Positions 1 to 5,867 of a DNA stretch of 5,867 bases are shown here, piece after piece. The translations under genes were made by a program, and so were the position numbers. The notes beneath the pieces are model-generated. The model was not told the DNA's origin, made no database searches, and worked only from the letters and a program-made list of their open reading frames with translations. The stretch is from an uncultured Gemella sp. (GTDB lineage: Bacteria > Bacillota > Bacilli > Staphylococcales > Gemellaceae): assembly GCA_938038035.1 (NCBI GenBank), contig CALHQV010000298.1, forward strand, positions 1-5,867, in the 5' to 3' direction. Positions within the stretch are counted from its first letter, which is position 1, and the number at the start of each line of letters is the position of its first letter.

Positions 1-276
1 GGACAACCTGGTTCTTACGTTCCAGTATCAGAATCAGTAGAGGCATTTAAAGGAATTTTAGAGGGTAAATATGACCATATTCCAGAAGATTGCTTCCGTC
101 TTGTAGGTGGAATTGAAGATGTATTAGAAAAAGCTCATAATATAAGGAATGCTAATCCACTATCTCATGCAAGTGCAGAATTATTGGAGAAATATACAAC
201 CGAAGAAATAAAGAGGAGTATTGAAGATTTAAATGGTTTAATTGAATGTTATATTGAAAATAAAGAGAATAATTAA
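1..276 (+). CDS. atpD: F1Fo ATP synthase beta subunit, C-terminal part (5' end outside window)
   Basis: This is the last 91 codons of a gene that begins upstream, read in frame 1 to the TAA at 274-276. The beta subunit carries the catalytic nucleotide sites of the cytoplasmic F1 head. What is seen is the C-terminal helical domain signature: GSYVPVSESVEAFKGIL at residues 4-20 of the fragment, then KYDHIPEDCFRLVGGIED at 23-40, which matches the KYDHLPEDAFRLVGRIEE stretch of Firmicute AtpD. Family members normally stop within a few residues of the following EKA. Here the frame runs on for about 46 more residues, a Glu/Lys/Leu-rich and probably helical tail ending IENKENN. In most F1Fo operons atpC (epsilon) follows directly, but nothing like it is present in 277-549. 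The identity of the conserved part is firm. Whether the tail is a genuine extension or comes from a frameshift is open. A specialised F1-like ATPase paralogue is a less likely alternative. Confidence 0.9.
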   Translation, partial: GQPGSYVPVSESVEAFKGILEGKYDHIPEDCFRLVGGIEDVLEKAHNIRNANPLSHASAELLEKYTTEEIKRSIEDLNGLIECYIENKENN

Positions 277-459
277 TTTTAAATAAAAATAACAGTCACA
301 ATATTGAGTTTCGGAAGTGTAATAGATTTTAAAATTGTTAAAGTGAAAATAATTTAGAGGTTATTTTGATGATAAAATCAAAAAATATATAAATTCATTT
401 AGCTTTATTTGTAGAATGTAATACATAGTTAATATCAACTTAAAATCGTGCTAATGTGG
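277..459. other. AT-rich intergenic region between atpD and the secA promoter
   Basis: No coding frame of useful length is visible on either strand, and stops are frequent in all frames. No remnant of atpC is recognisable. The region holds only weak symmetric elements: an all-A/T inverted repeat (AAAATAA at 346-352 and TTATTTT at 361-367, 8-base loop) and a short palindrome ATGTAATACAT at 416-426. Neither has the GC-rich stem and T-run expected of an intrinsic terminator, so how atpD transcription ends is unclear. Confidence 0.6.
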
Positions 460-488
460 TTGCTTTAAAGAGAAATGGATGATATAAT
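460..488 (+). promoter_or_regulatory. Predicted sigma-A promoter of secA (extended -10)
   Basis: A perfect TATAAT -10 box lies at 483-488, preceded by TGA at 480-482, which makes the extended -10 motif TGnTATAAT. A partial -35 box TTGCTT (3 of 6 consensus positions) lies at 460-465, with an optimal 17-base spacer. The expected start of transcription is near 494-496, giving a leader of roughly 55-60 bases before secA. The strong extended -10 compensates for the weak -35. This suggests that secA is transcribed independently of the upstream atp genes. Confidence 0.75.
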
Positions 489-542
489 AAGGAGATGAAT
501 TATAAGATGATTATAAAATCATTAAGTAAGAAAATATGTCGG

Positions 543-547
543 AAGGA
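543..547 (+). promoter_or_regulatory. secA ribosome binding site, decides the start codon
   Basis: The core AAGGA at 543-547 is 8 bases from the ATG at 556 but only 2 bases from the in-frame ATG at 550. The normal Shine-Dalgarno spacing therefore favours 556 as the true start (protein beginning MAILGKIFDANRREV). Confidence 0.7.
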
Positions 548-555
548 AAATGTTA

Positions 556-3120
556 ATGGCTATTTTAGGAAAAATATTTGATGCTAACAGAAGAGAAGTA
601 AAAAGCTTATCAAAATTAGCTGATAAAGTATTAGCTAAAGATGAAGAATATTCAAATCTTAGCGATGAAGAATTAGTAAATAAAACAGAAGAATTTAAAG
701 CTTATATTCAAGAACAAAAAGAAAAAGGTAAAGATACAGCGGATATATTAGATAAAATTCTAGTAGATGCGTTTGCTGCAGCTCGTGAGGGTGCATTACG
801 TTCTCTAGGAATGAAACCATATAAAGTTCAAATTATGGGTGGTATCGCACTTCACCGTGGTGATATCGCGGAGATGAGAACAGGGGAAGGTAAAACTCTT
901 ACTGCCACAATGCCAGTGTACTTAAACGCATTAGCAGGTGAAGGTGTACATGTTGTTACAGTTAACGAATACTTATCACAACGTGACGCTCAAGAAATGG
1001 GAGTTTTCTACAACTACATGGGACTTTCTGTAGGTCTTAACTTAAACTCTCTTAACTCTGAAGAGAAAAGAGCAGCATATAATGCTGATATCACATACTC
1101 AACTAACAATGAGTTAGGGTTTGACTACTTAAGAGACAACATGGTTAAAACAGTTGAAGCTCGTGTACAACGTCCATTAAACTATGCTGTAATCGATGAG
1201 GTTGACTCAGTACTTATAGATGAAGCACGTACCCCACTTATTATCTCTGGTGAAGGTCAAGAATCAACTTCATTATATCAAGTCGCAAATGCCTTCGTTA
1301 AAACTCTGAAAAAAGCAGAGAAAGAAGATGGAAGTGATGGAGATTATACTTTAGATATTAAAACTAAATCTATCCAACTTTCTGAGAATGGTATTGATAA
1401 AGCAGAAAGTTACTTCGGATTAAAAAATCTTTATGATTTAAAAAATGTTGATTTAACTCACCACATTAACCAAGCGTTAAAAGCTAACTACACAATGGCA
1501 CTAGATGTTGACTATGTAGTTGCTGAAGATGGAGAAATCTTAATCGTTGACCAATTTACAGGTCGTACAATGCCTGGTCGTCGTTTCTCTGAAGGTTTAC
1601 ACCAAGCTATTGAAGCTAAAGAAGGTGTGCCAATTCAAAAAGAAAGTAAAACAATGGCGACTATTACATTCCAAAACTTCTTCAGAATGTATAAAAAACT
1701 TAGTGGTATGACAGGTACTGGTAAAACAGAGGAAGAGGAATTTAGAAATATTTACAACATGTTTGTAACTACAATTCCTACGAACAGACCAATCCAAAGG
1801 ATTGATGCACCAGACTTCATTTACTCAAATATGGAAGCTAAGTTCAATGCGGTAGCACAAGAAGTTAAAGAACGTTATGATAAAGGACAACCAGTTCTTT
1901 TAGGTACTGTTTCAATTGAAACGAGTGAATTAGTATCTAAATTATTATACAAATATGGTGTTCCTCATAAAGTACTTAATGCTAAGCAAAATGAAAGTGA
2001 AGCTGAAATTATCAAACAAGCTGGACAACGTGGTTCAGTAACTATCGCGACTAACATGGCTGGTCGTGGTACGGATATTAAACTTGGAGAAGGTGTTCGT
2101 GAATTAGGTGGTCTTGCTGTAATTGGTACAGAACGTCACGAATCACGTCGTATTGATAACCAATTACGTGGTCGTTCAGGACGTCAAGGGGATCCAGGTT
2201 ACAGTAGATTCTATCTATCTCTAGAAGATGAACTTATGGTTCGTTTCGGAGCTGATAGATTACAAAAAATCATGGGTAAAGATGTAGATACACCGCTTGA
2301 AAGTAGAATGGTAAGTAGATCTGTTGAAAGTGCTCAAAAACGTGTTGAAGGTAATAACTATGACTCGCGTAAACAAGTACTTCAATATGATGATGTATTA
2401 CGTAAACAACGTGAAATCATGTACGCTGAAAGAAATGAAGTGTTAGAAAATGATGTTGTTACTGATATTATTCAAGAGATGATTGGTGAAGCAGTAGATA
2501 AAACTATGGCATTTATCACTGAAAACTTAGAAGCACACAGTGAAAAAGAAGAAACTGAAGAAATCATTAAATCACTTAATGAGAAGTTCTTAGGTCAAAA
2601 ACCTATTACTGAGAGTGAGTACTCAGATGTTATGTCTGATGATGAAATTCGCGAGCTTGTATTACACAGAATTAATCTTGAGTTAGCTGAGAAACGTGAG
2701 TTACTTGGTGATGAAACTATGAATTCATTCGAGAAATACATTCTTCTTAACGCTATTGATGATAGATGGACTGATCACATCGACCAAATGGATCAACTTA
2801 GAAAAGGAATTTTCCTTCGTTCTTATGGACAAATTGATCCGCTTCGTGAGTATAAAACAGAAGGTTACCAAATGTTCGAGGACATGATTGATGATATTCA
2901 AGTAGAAGTTGTTACTAACTTAATGCGTATTAGAGTAGAACGTCATGAAGAAATCGAAATGAAACAAGAACCAACTAACCTTGTAACTAACGATAGTAAA
3001 GAACATATCGCTCGTGGTCCAATTAAGAGTGCATCTCGTGAAGAGAAAAAAGCTCGTATCGAAGAGCGTAAGCAACGTATTAAAGAGTTAAAAGCTCAAA
3101 AAGATAAAGAAACTAATTAG
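556..3120 (+). CDS. secA: Preprotein translocase ATPase SecA
   Basis: SecA is the cytoplasmic motor that drives secretory precursors through the SecYEG channel using ATP. The start at 556 (854 aa) is chosen for ribosome binding site spacing; the in-frame ATG at 550 would add Met-Leu. Numbering from 556: Walker A MRTGEGKT at 107-114 and Walker B DEVD at 214-217 in nucleotide-binding domain 1; the preprotein cross-linking domain at about 230-365, with TGRTMPGRR at its end; GMTGTGKT at 384-391; nucleotide-binding domain 2 with TNMAGRGTD at 499-507 and the arginine-finger motif QLRGRSGRQGD at 536-546. The helical scaffold and wing regions follow, with NNYDSRKQVLQYDDVL at about 600-615 (IRA1-like hairpin) and DDRWTDHIDQMDQLR at 735-749. 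Size and motif order fit housekeeping SecA rather than the shorter accessory SecA2. The final 50 or so residues have no cysteines, so the common CxCxSGKKYKxCHG zinc tail is absent. They end instead in a Lys/Arg/Glu-rich helix. The hpf and prfB genes that often flank secA in Firmicutes are not here. Confidence 0.97.
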   Translation: MAILGKIFDANRREVKSLSKLADKVLAKDEEYSNLSDEELVNKTEEFKAYIQEQKEKGKDTADILDKILVDAFAAAREGALRSLGMKPYKVQIMGGIALHRGDIAEMRTGEGKTLTATMPVYLNALAGEGVHVVTVNEYLSQRDAQEMGVFYNYMGLSVGLNLNSLNSEEKRAAYNADITYSTNNELGFDYLRDNMVKTVEARVQRPLNYAVIDEVDSVLIDEARTPLIISGEGQESTSLYQVANAFVKTLKKAEKEDGSDGDYTLDIKTKSIQLSENGIDKAESYFGLKNLYDLKNVDLTHHINQALKANYTMALDVDYVVAEDGEILIVDQFTGRTMPGRRFSEGLHQAIEAKEGVPIQKESKTMATITFQNFFRMYKKLSGMTGTGKTEEEEFRNIYNMFVTTIPTNRPIQRIDAPDFIYSNMEAKFNAVAQEVKERYDKGQPVLLGTVSIETSELVSKLLYKYGVPHKVLNAKQNESEAEIIKQAGQRGSVTIATNMAGRGTDIKLGEGVRELGGLAVIGTERHESRRIDNQLRGRSGRQGDPGYSRFYLSLEDELMVRFGADRLQKIMGKDVDTPLESRMVSRSVESAQKRVEGNNYDSRKQVLQYDDVLRKQREIMYAERNEVLENDVVTDIIQEMIGEAVDKTMAFITENLEAHSEKEETEEIIKSLNEKFLGQKPITESEYSDVMSDDEIRELVLHRINLELAEKRELLGDETMNSFEKYILLNAIDDRWTDHIDQMDQLRKGIFLRSYGQIDPLREYKTEGYQMFEDMIDDIQVEVVTNLMRIRVERHEEIEMKQEPTNLVTNDSKEHIARGPIKSASREEKKARIEERKQRIKELKAQKDKETN

Positions 3121-3130
3121 AAGTTAATTG

Positions 3131-3165
3131 AAAGAAGGAGACTTGTATAAAGGTTTCCTTCTTTT
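3131..3165 (+). terminator. Probable weak intrinsic terminator or attenuator after secA
   Basis: AAAGAAGGA at 3131-3139 pairs perfectly with TCCTTCTTT at 3156-3164. The stem can extend inward by GACTT (3140-3144) against AGGTT (3151-3155), with two G-T pairs, closing on the 6-base loop GTATAA. This gives a 14-pair stem ending in TTTT at 3162-3165. It starts 11 bases after the secA stop codon. The T-run is short and partly inside the stem, so termination is probably incomplete and some read-through into the sirtuin gene is plausible. Confidence 0.6.
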
Positions 3166-3187
3166 CATGGCTTTAATAATATTTTAT

Positions 3188-3193
3188 AAGGAG
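3188..3193 (+). promoter_or_regulatory. Sirtuin gene ribosome binding site, decides the start codon
   Basis: AAGGAG at 3188-3193 lies 9 bases before the ATG at 3203. The frame is open further upstream to a TTG at 3128 and an ATG at 3167, but neither has a good Shine-Dalgarno sequence, and the upstream extension would run through the terminator-like hairpin. This supports 3203 as the start. Confidence 0.85.
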
Positions 3194-3202
3194 ACAAGTA
3201 TT

Positions 3203-3949
3203 ATGAATAATATAGATAAACTAAAAGAAATAATAGAATTAAATGATAATATTGTCTTTTTTGGTGGAGCAGGTGTTTCTACTGAATCTAATATACCAGA
3301 TTTTAGAAGTGCGAATGGAGTATTCAGTGTAAAACTAAATAAGCACTTTACACCCGAACAACTCGTTTCCAGAACTATGTTTGTGAAGTATCCTGAAGAT
3401 TTTTTTGATTTCTACAAAAAACATTTAGTTTACCCTGATGCTAAACCGAATAGAGCTCATTTTTATTTAGCAGATTTGGAAAAGCAAGGGAAACTTAAAG
3501 TGGTAATTACACAAAATATTGATACTTTACATGAACAAGCGGGTAGTAAAAATGTTTTAAAACTTCATGGAAGTGTAGATGCAAATTATTGTACTAAGTG
3601 TAAAAGTTTTTACAACCTAGAAGAGTTCTTAGCTAAAAATGAAGAAATACCGAGCTGTGATAAATGTGGTGGAGTAATAAAACCATATGTTACTTTATAT
3701 GAAGAGGAATTAGACATGACAGTATTTAATGCTGCAATTAACTTTATTGAAAGAGCTGATGTACTGATTATCGGTGGTACTTCATTAAGTGTTTATCCAG
3801 CAGCAAACTTACTACATTATTTTAGAGGGAAACATTTGGTTGTTATTAATAAATCGTCTACTCCTCAGGATAATATGGCTGACCTTGTAATTAATGGTAA
3901 AATCGGAGAAGTATTTTCAAAACTAGGAGAAAGGTTAGGTGATGTGTAG
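3203..3949 (+). CDS. Sir2-family NAD-dependent protein deacylase (sirtuin)
   Basis: Sirtuins remove acyl groups from lysine side chains, consuming NAD+ and releasing nicotinamide and O-acyl-ADP-ribose; bacterial members act on cytoplasmic enzymes. The protein is 248 aa, normal for bacterial single-domain sirtuins. Visible motifs: the NAD-binding GGAGVSTESNIPDFRS at 21-36; TQNID at 103-107; catalytic His in LHGS at 121-124 (H122); a zinc site of four cysteines at C130, C133, C152 and C155; GGVIKPYVTLYEEELD at 156-171; and GGTSLSVYPA, the second Rossmann signature, near 216-225. All key residues are present, so an active enzyme is expected. The Tyr/Arg pair that marks SIRT5-like desuccinylases is not evident, so deacetylase activity is the default inference. 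The gene follows the secA hairpin and abuts the next gene. I saw no convincing promoter of its own, so it may depend on read-through from secA or on a weak promoter around 3140-3185. The family symbols cobB, srtN and sir2 exist, but none can be assigned from sequence alone. Confidence 0.95.
   Translation: MNNIDKLKEIIELNDNIVFFGGAGVSTESNIPDFRSANGVFSVKLNKHFTPEQLVSRTMFVKYPEDFFDFYKKHLVYPDAKPNRAHFYLADLEKQGKLKVVITQNIDTLHEQAGSKNVLKLHGSVDANYCTKCKSFYNLEEFLAKNEEIPSCDKCGGVIKPYVTLYEEELDMTVFNAAINFIERADVLIIGGTSLSVYPAANLLHYFRGKHLVVINKSSTPQDNMADLVINGKIGEVFSKLGERLGDV
3937..3943 (+). promoter_or_regulatory. Ribosome binding site of the first ABC exporter gene, inside the sirtuin 3' end
   Basis: AGGTGAT at 3937-3943 matches the downstream half of the full Shine-Dalgarno sequence (AGGAGGTGATC) and lies 6 bases before the ATG at 3950. 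It sits within the last codons of the sirtuin gene, an arrangement that favours translational coupling. A better-known AGGAGA at 3925-3930 is too far (19 bases) to serve this start. Confidence 0.6.
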
Positions 3950-5710
3950 ATGTATTTATTTAGAAAATTATCTTGGTTCATGAAGCTAGAAAAAAGACGT
4001 TATCTTATTGGAATAATTGCCCTTATCTTAGTAAGTATTTTCAACTTAATTCCACCGAAAGTTATTGGGACTGTTATTGATAAAATTGAGGCTGGAAATT
4101 TAACTAATGGAGAGTTATTCTTAAATGTTGGTTATCTTGTATTAGCTGCACTTGCGATGTACGCACTTCGTTATGTTTGGCGTGTTTATATTTTTGGAGC
4201 GGCATATAACTTAGGAAGGATTTTAAGGTCAAGATTATTTGAACACTTTACTAAGATGTCTCCATCGTTCTTCCAAAAATATCGTACGGGTGACTTAATG
4301 GCTCATGCAACGAATGATATAAACTCAGTAGTAATGGTTGCTGGTGTAGGAGTAATGTCAGCTGTTGATGCAAGTATTACAGCTTTAGTGACATTATTTA
4401 CGATGATATTTTTAATTGATTTCAAGTTAACTCTAATAGCTATTATACCTTTACCATTTTTAGCATATGCTACTAATTATATTGGGGATAAAAACTATGA
4501 GAGTTTTGAAGCAGCTCAAGAATCTTTTTCAGATTTAAATAACAAGGTTCAAGAAAGTGCCTCTGGGATAAAGGTTACAAAATCATTTGGTTATGGTAAT
4601 GATGAAATTAAGAGTTTTAGAGAAGTTAATAACAAAGTATTCGGTAAGAATGTTATAGCTTCTAAGTATAACTCATTATTTAATCCAATGGTATTAATCT
4701 TCGTTGGTTTATCTTACACACTTACTCTTGTCTTCGGTGGAATTTTTATCTCAAATGGTGATTTATCGGTTGGGGAGTTAGTTACTTTCGTTACTTATCT
4801 TGATATGTTAGTATGGCCGCTTCAAGCCATTGGTTGGTTATACAATATATCACAACGTGGTGAAGTTTCTTATAAACGTATTGAGAGTTTATTAGCTGAA
4901 GTTAATGAGGTAAATACTAACTTAGATAGTAATATCAAAGCTGAAAATGGTAGACTTGAATATAATATCAACAACTTCGAATTTGAAGAAGGTAAGAGTG
5001 TCCTAAGAGATATTAAGTTCGCTATTGAAAAAGGTCAAACTCTTGGTATCGTAGGTGTTACTGGAGCAGGTAAAACTACATTATTAAGGCTATTATTAAG
5101 AGAATTTAATATTAAATCTGGTAATATCATGCTTAACAATAGAGACATTGCTGAATATAGTATTAACGACCTTAGAAAACTTATTGGATATGTACCACAA
5201 GATCAAGTTCTATTCGCTATGTCGATTAAAGAGAATATCCGTTTTGCAAATCCTTTGATCGATGATAAACAAGTAGAAGAAATTACAAAAATTTGTGGTC
5301 TATATGATGATATTATGGCTATGCCTGAGAAGTTTGATACGATTGTTGGTGAGAAAGGTGTTAGTCTTTCAGGTGGTCAAAAACAACGTTTAGCGATGAG
5401 TCGTGCTTTGATTATTAATCCTGAAATTTTAATCCTTGATGATTCATTATCTGCAGTTGATGCTAAGACTGAACATGTTATTTTAGAGAACTTAAAAGAA
5501 CAACGTAGTGGTCAAACTAATATCATTACTGCACATAGACTTTCTGCAGTAGTGGAAGCTGATTTAATAATTGTTTTAGGTGATAACACGATTATTGAAA
5601 AAGGAACTCATGATGAACTTATCGCCAATAATGGTTGGTATAAAGAGACTTATGAAAGTCAACAGATGGAAGAAAGCTTGAAAGGAGGAAGTGAAGATGT
5701 CGAAAAGTAA
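3950..5710 (+). CDS. ABC exporter half-transporter, YheI/BmrC-like subunit of a probable heterodimer
   Basis: This is a 586-aa fused membrane plus ATPase half-transporter (type IV exporter fold) that would act in the cytoplasmic membrane. The transmembrane domain covers about residues 15-300, with hydrophobic segments near 18-38, 59-81, 128-150, 153-177, 247-269 and 277-298. The nucleotide-binding domain follows: Walker A GVTGAGKTT at 369-377 (K375), Q-loop Q417 in YVPQDQ, signature LSGGQKQR at 473-480, Walker B ILILDD at 493-498, D-loop SAVD at 501-504 and switch His H529 in TAHRL. The position after the Walker B Asp, normally the catalytic Glu, is Asp (D498). This is typical of the degenerate-site partner in heterodimeric exporters such as BmrC of BmrCD and TM287 of TM287/288. 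The N-terminus and PPKVIGTVID at 35-44 also resemble YheI. The ATG directly follows the sirtuin TAG, and the next gene overlaps this one, so the genes look like one operon. The substrate is unknown; multidrug export is the family's usual annotation, while lipid or peptide export is equally possible. Confidence 0.93.
   Translation: MYLFRKLSWFMKLEKRRYLIGIIALILVSIFNLIPPKVIGTVIDKIEAGNLTNGELFLNVGYLVLAALAMYALRYVWRVYIFGAAYNLGRILRSRLFEHFTKMSPSFFQKYRTGDLMAHATNDINSVVMVAGVGVMSAVDASITALVTLFTMIFLIDFKLTLIAIIPLPFLAYATNYIGDKNYESFEAAQESFSDLNNKVQESASGIKVTKSFGYGNDEIKSFREVNNKVFGKNVIASKYNSLFNPMVLIFVGLSYTLTLVFGGIFISNGDLSVGELVTFVTYLDMLVWPLQAIGWLYNISQRGEVSYKRIESLLAEVNEVNTNLDSNIKAENGRLEYNINNFEFEEGKSVLRDIKFAIEKGQTLGIVGVTGAGKTTLLRLLLREFNIKSGNIMLNNRDIAEYSINDLRKLIGYVPQDQVLFAMSIKENIRFANPLIDDKQVEEITKICGLYDDIMAMPEKFDTIVGEKGVSLSGGQKQRLAMSRALIINPEILILDDSLSAVDAKTEHVILENLKEQRSGQTNIITAHRLSAVVEADLIIVLGDNTIIEKGTHDELIANNGWYKETYESQQMEESLKGGSEDVEK
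5681..5688 (+). promoter_or_regulatory. Strong ribosome binding site of the second ABC exporter gene
   Basis: AAAGGAGG at 5681-5688 is a near-complete Shine-Dalgarno sequence, 8 bases before the ATG at 5697. It lies inside the coding sequence of the upstream subunit and favours the ATG over the in-frame GTG at 5691. Confidence 0.85.
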
Positions 5711-5867
5711 GACGTTTTTTAGACTAATGCGCTATATGTTGCGCTATAAAGGATTATCGATATTAGCACTATTATTTATATTAATGACTTCGATAGTCGC
5801 AACAGCAATTCCTCTTTTAGCTCAATATTATATTGATAATTTTATTACAAAAAATATTGCTAAAGCT
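5697..5867 (+). CDS. Second ABC exporter half-transporter, N-terminal part (3' end outside window)
   Basis: The 57 residues visible begin MSKSKTFFRLMRYMLRYKG and continue open to the window edge. A basic, amphipathic start is followed by one hydrophobic segment at about 19-42 that ends in a proline (P39), then QYYIDNFI at 43-50. This is the usual opening of a type IV ABC exporter membrane domain (elbow helix, TM1, then the P...YID motif). The ATP-binding domain is not in the window, so the family call rests on this start and on the neighbour. The gene overlaps the preceding half-transporter by 14 bases in another frame and has its own strong ribosome binding site, as expected for the two subunits of a heterodimer. 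By analogy with YheH/BmrD, LmrD and TM288 this subunit should carry the canonical catalytic Glu, but that cannot be seen here. Confidence 0.85.
   Translation, partial: MSKSKTFFRLMRYMLRYKGLSILALLFILMTSIVATAIPLLAQYYIDNFITKNIAKA

Noticed and set aside
346..367. Inverted repeat AAAATAA/TTATTTT as an atpD terminator
   Set aside because: The stem is only 7 A/T pairs with an 8-base loop and no following T-run, so it is too weak to call in AT-rich DNA.
277..549. Possible atpC remnant, riboswitch or other structured RNA
   Set aside because: No epsilon-like protein sequence is readable in any frame, and no long GC-containing stem or known riboswitch core was recognised by eye.
1597..1797. Open frame of 66 codons on the minus strand inside secA
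   Set aside because: It lies wholly opposite well-conserved secA coding sequence, has no recognisable protein features, and is the kind of shadow frame expected from codon bias.
3128..3182. Candidate -10 boxes (TATAAA 3146-3151, TAATAT 3177-3182) for the sirtuin gene
   Set aside because: Neither has a convincing -35 box at 16-18 bases, and TATAAA lies in the hairpin loop; such matches are frequent in this base composition.
3128..3202. N-terminal extension of the sirtuin from TTG 3128 or ATG 3167
   Set aside because: It would be translated through the terminator-like hairpin, lacks a ribosome binding site and is not part of the sirtuin fold. The ATG at 3203 has AAGGAG at 9-base spacing.
1..5867. 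Search for CRISPR arrays, insertion sequences, tRNAs and att sites
   Set aside because: No regular direct repeats, transposase frames, terminal inverted repeats or cloverleaf-like sequences were seen.

Overview
The window is AT-rich and codes almost entirely on the + strand. It looks like a chromosomal segment of a low-GC Firmicute (class Bacilli). The SecA, Sir2 and ABC exporter sequences, the strong AAGGAGG-type ribosome binding sites and the sigma-A-like promoter all fit this. From overall sequence feel I would guess Gemella or a close relative, but that is inference and no search was run.

Layout. Positions 1-276 hold the 3' end of an F1-ATPase beta subunit gene (atpD). It carries an unusual C-terminal tail of about 46 residues, and no atpC (epsilon) gene follows it. 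Positions 277-549 are non-coding, AT-rich and contain a good extended -10 promoter (460-488). secA follows (preferred start 556, stop 3120). It is a full-length housekeeping SecA motor that lacks the usual cysteine-rich zinc-binding tail. A hairpin with a short T-run (3131-3165) separates it from a second gene group. That group is a Sir2-family NAD-dependent deacylase (3203-3949), then an ABC exporter half-transporter (3950-5710) whose ATG directly abuts the sirtuin stop codon, then a second half-transporter (from 5697, cut by the window end) that overlaps the first by 14 bases.

How the genes work together. AtpD and SecA are separate housekeeping functions (ATP synthesis or hydrolysis, and protein export). 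The two ABC genes look like a heterodimeric exporter of the YheI/YheH (BmrC/BmrD) or LmrC/LmrD type. The first subunit has Asp in place of the catalytic Glu after Walker B, which is typical of the degenerate-site half of such dimers. The sirtuin is tightly linked to them by stop-start abutment, so the three are probably co-transcribed and translationally coupled, although no functional link is evident from the sequence.

I found no mobile element, CRISPR array, tRNA, rRNA or recognisable riboswitch, and no convincing new multi-gene system. The most unusual points are the atpD tail without a following atpC, the SecA that lacks a zinc-binding tail, and a perfect P-loop consensus created by one residue change in a conserved SecA motif.
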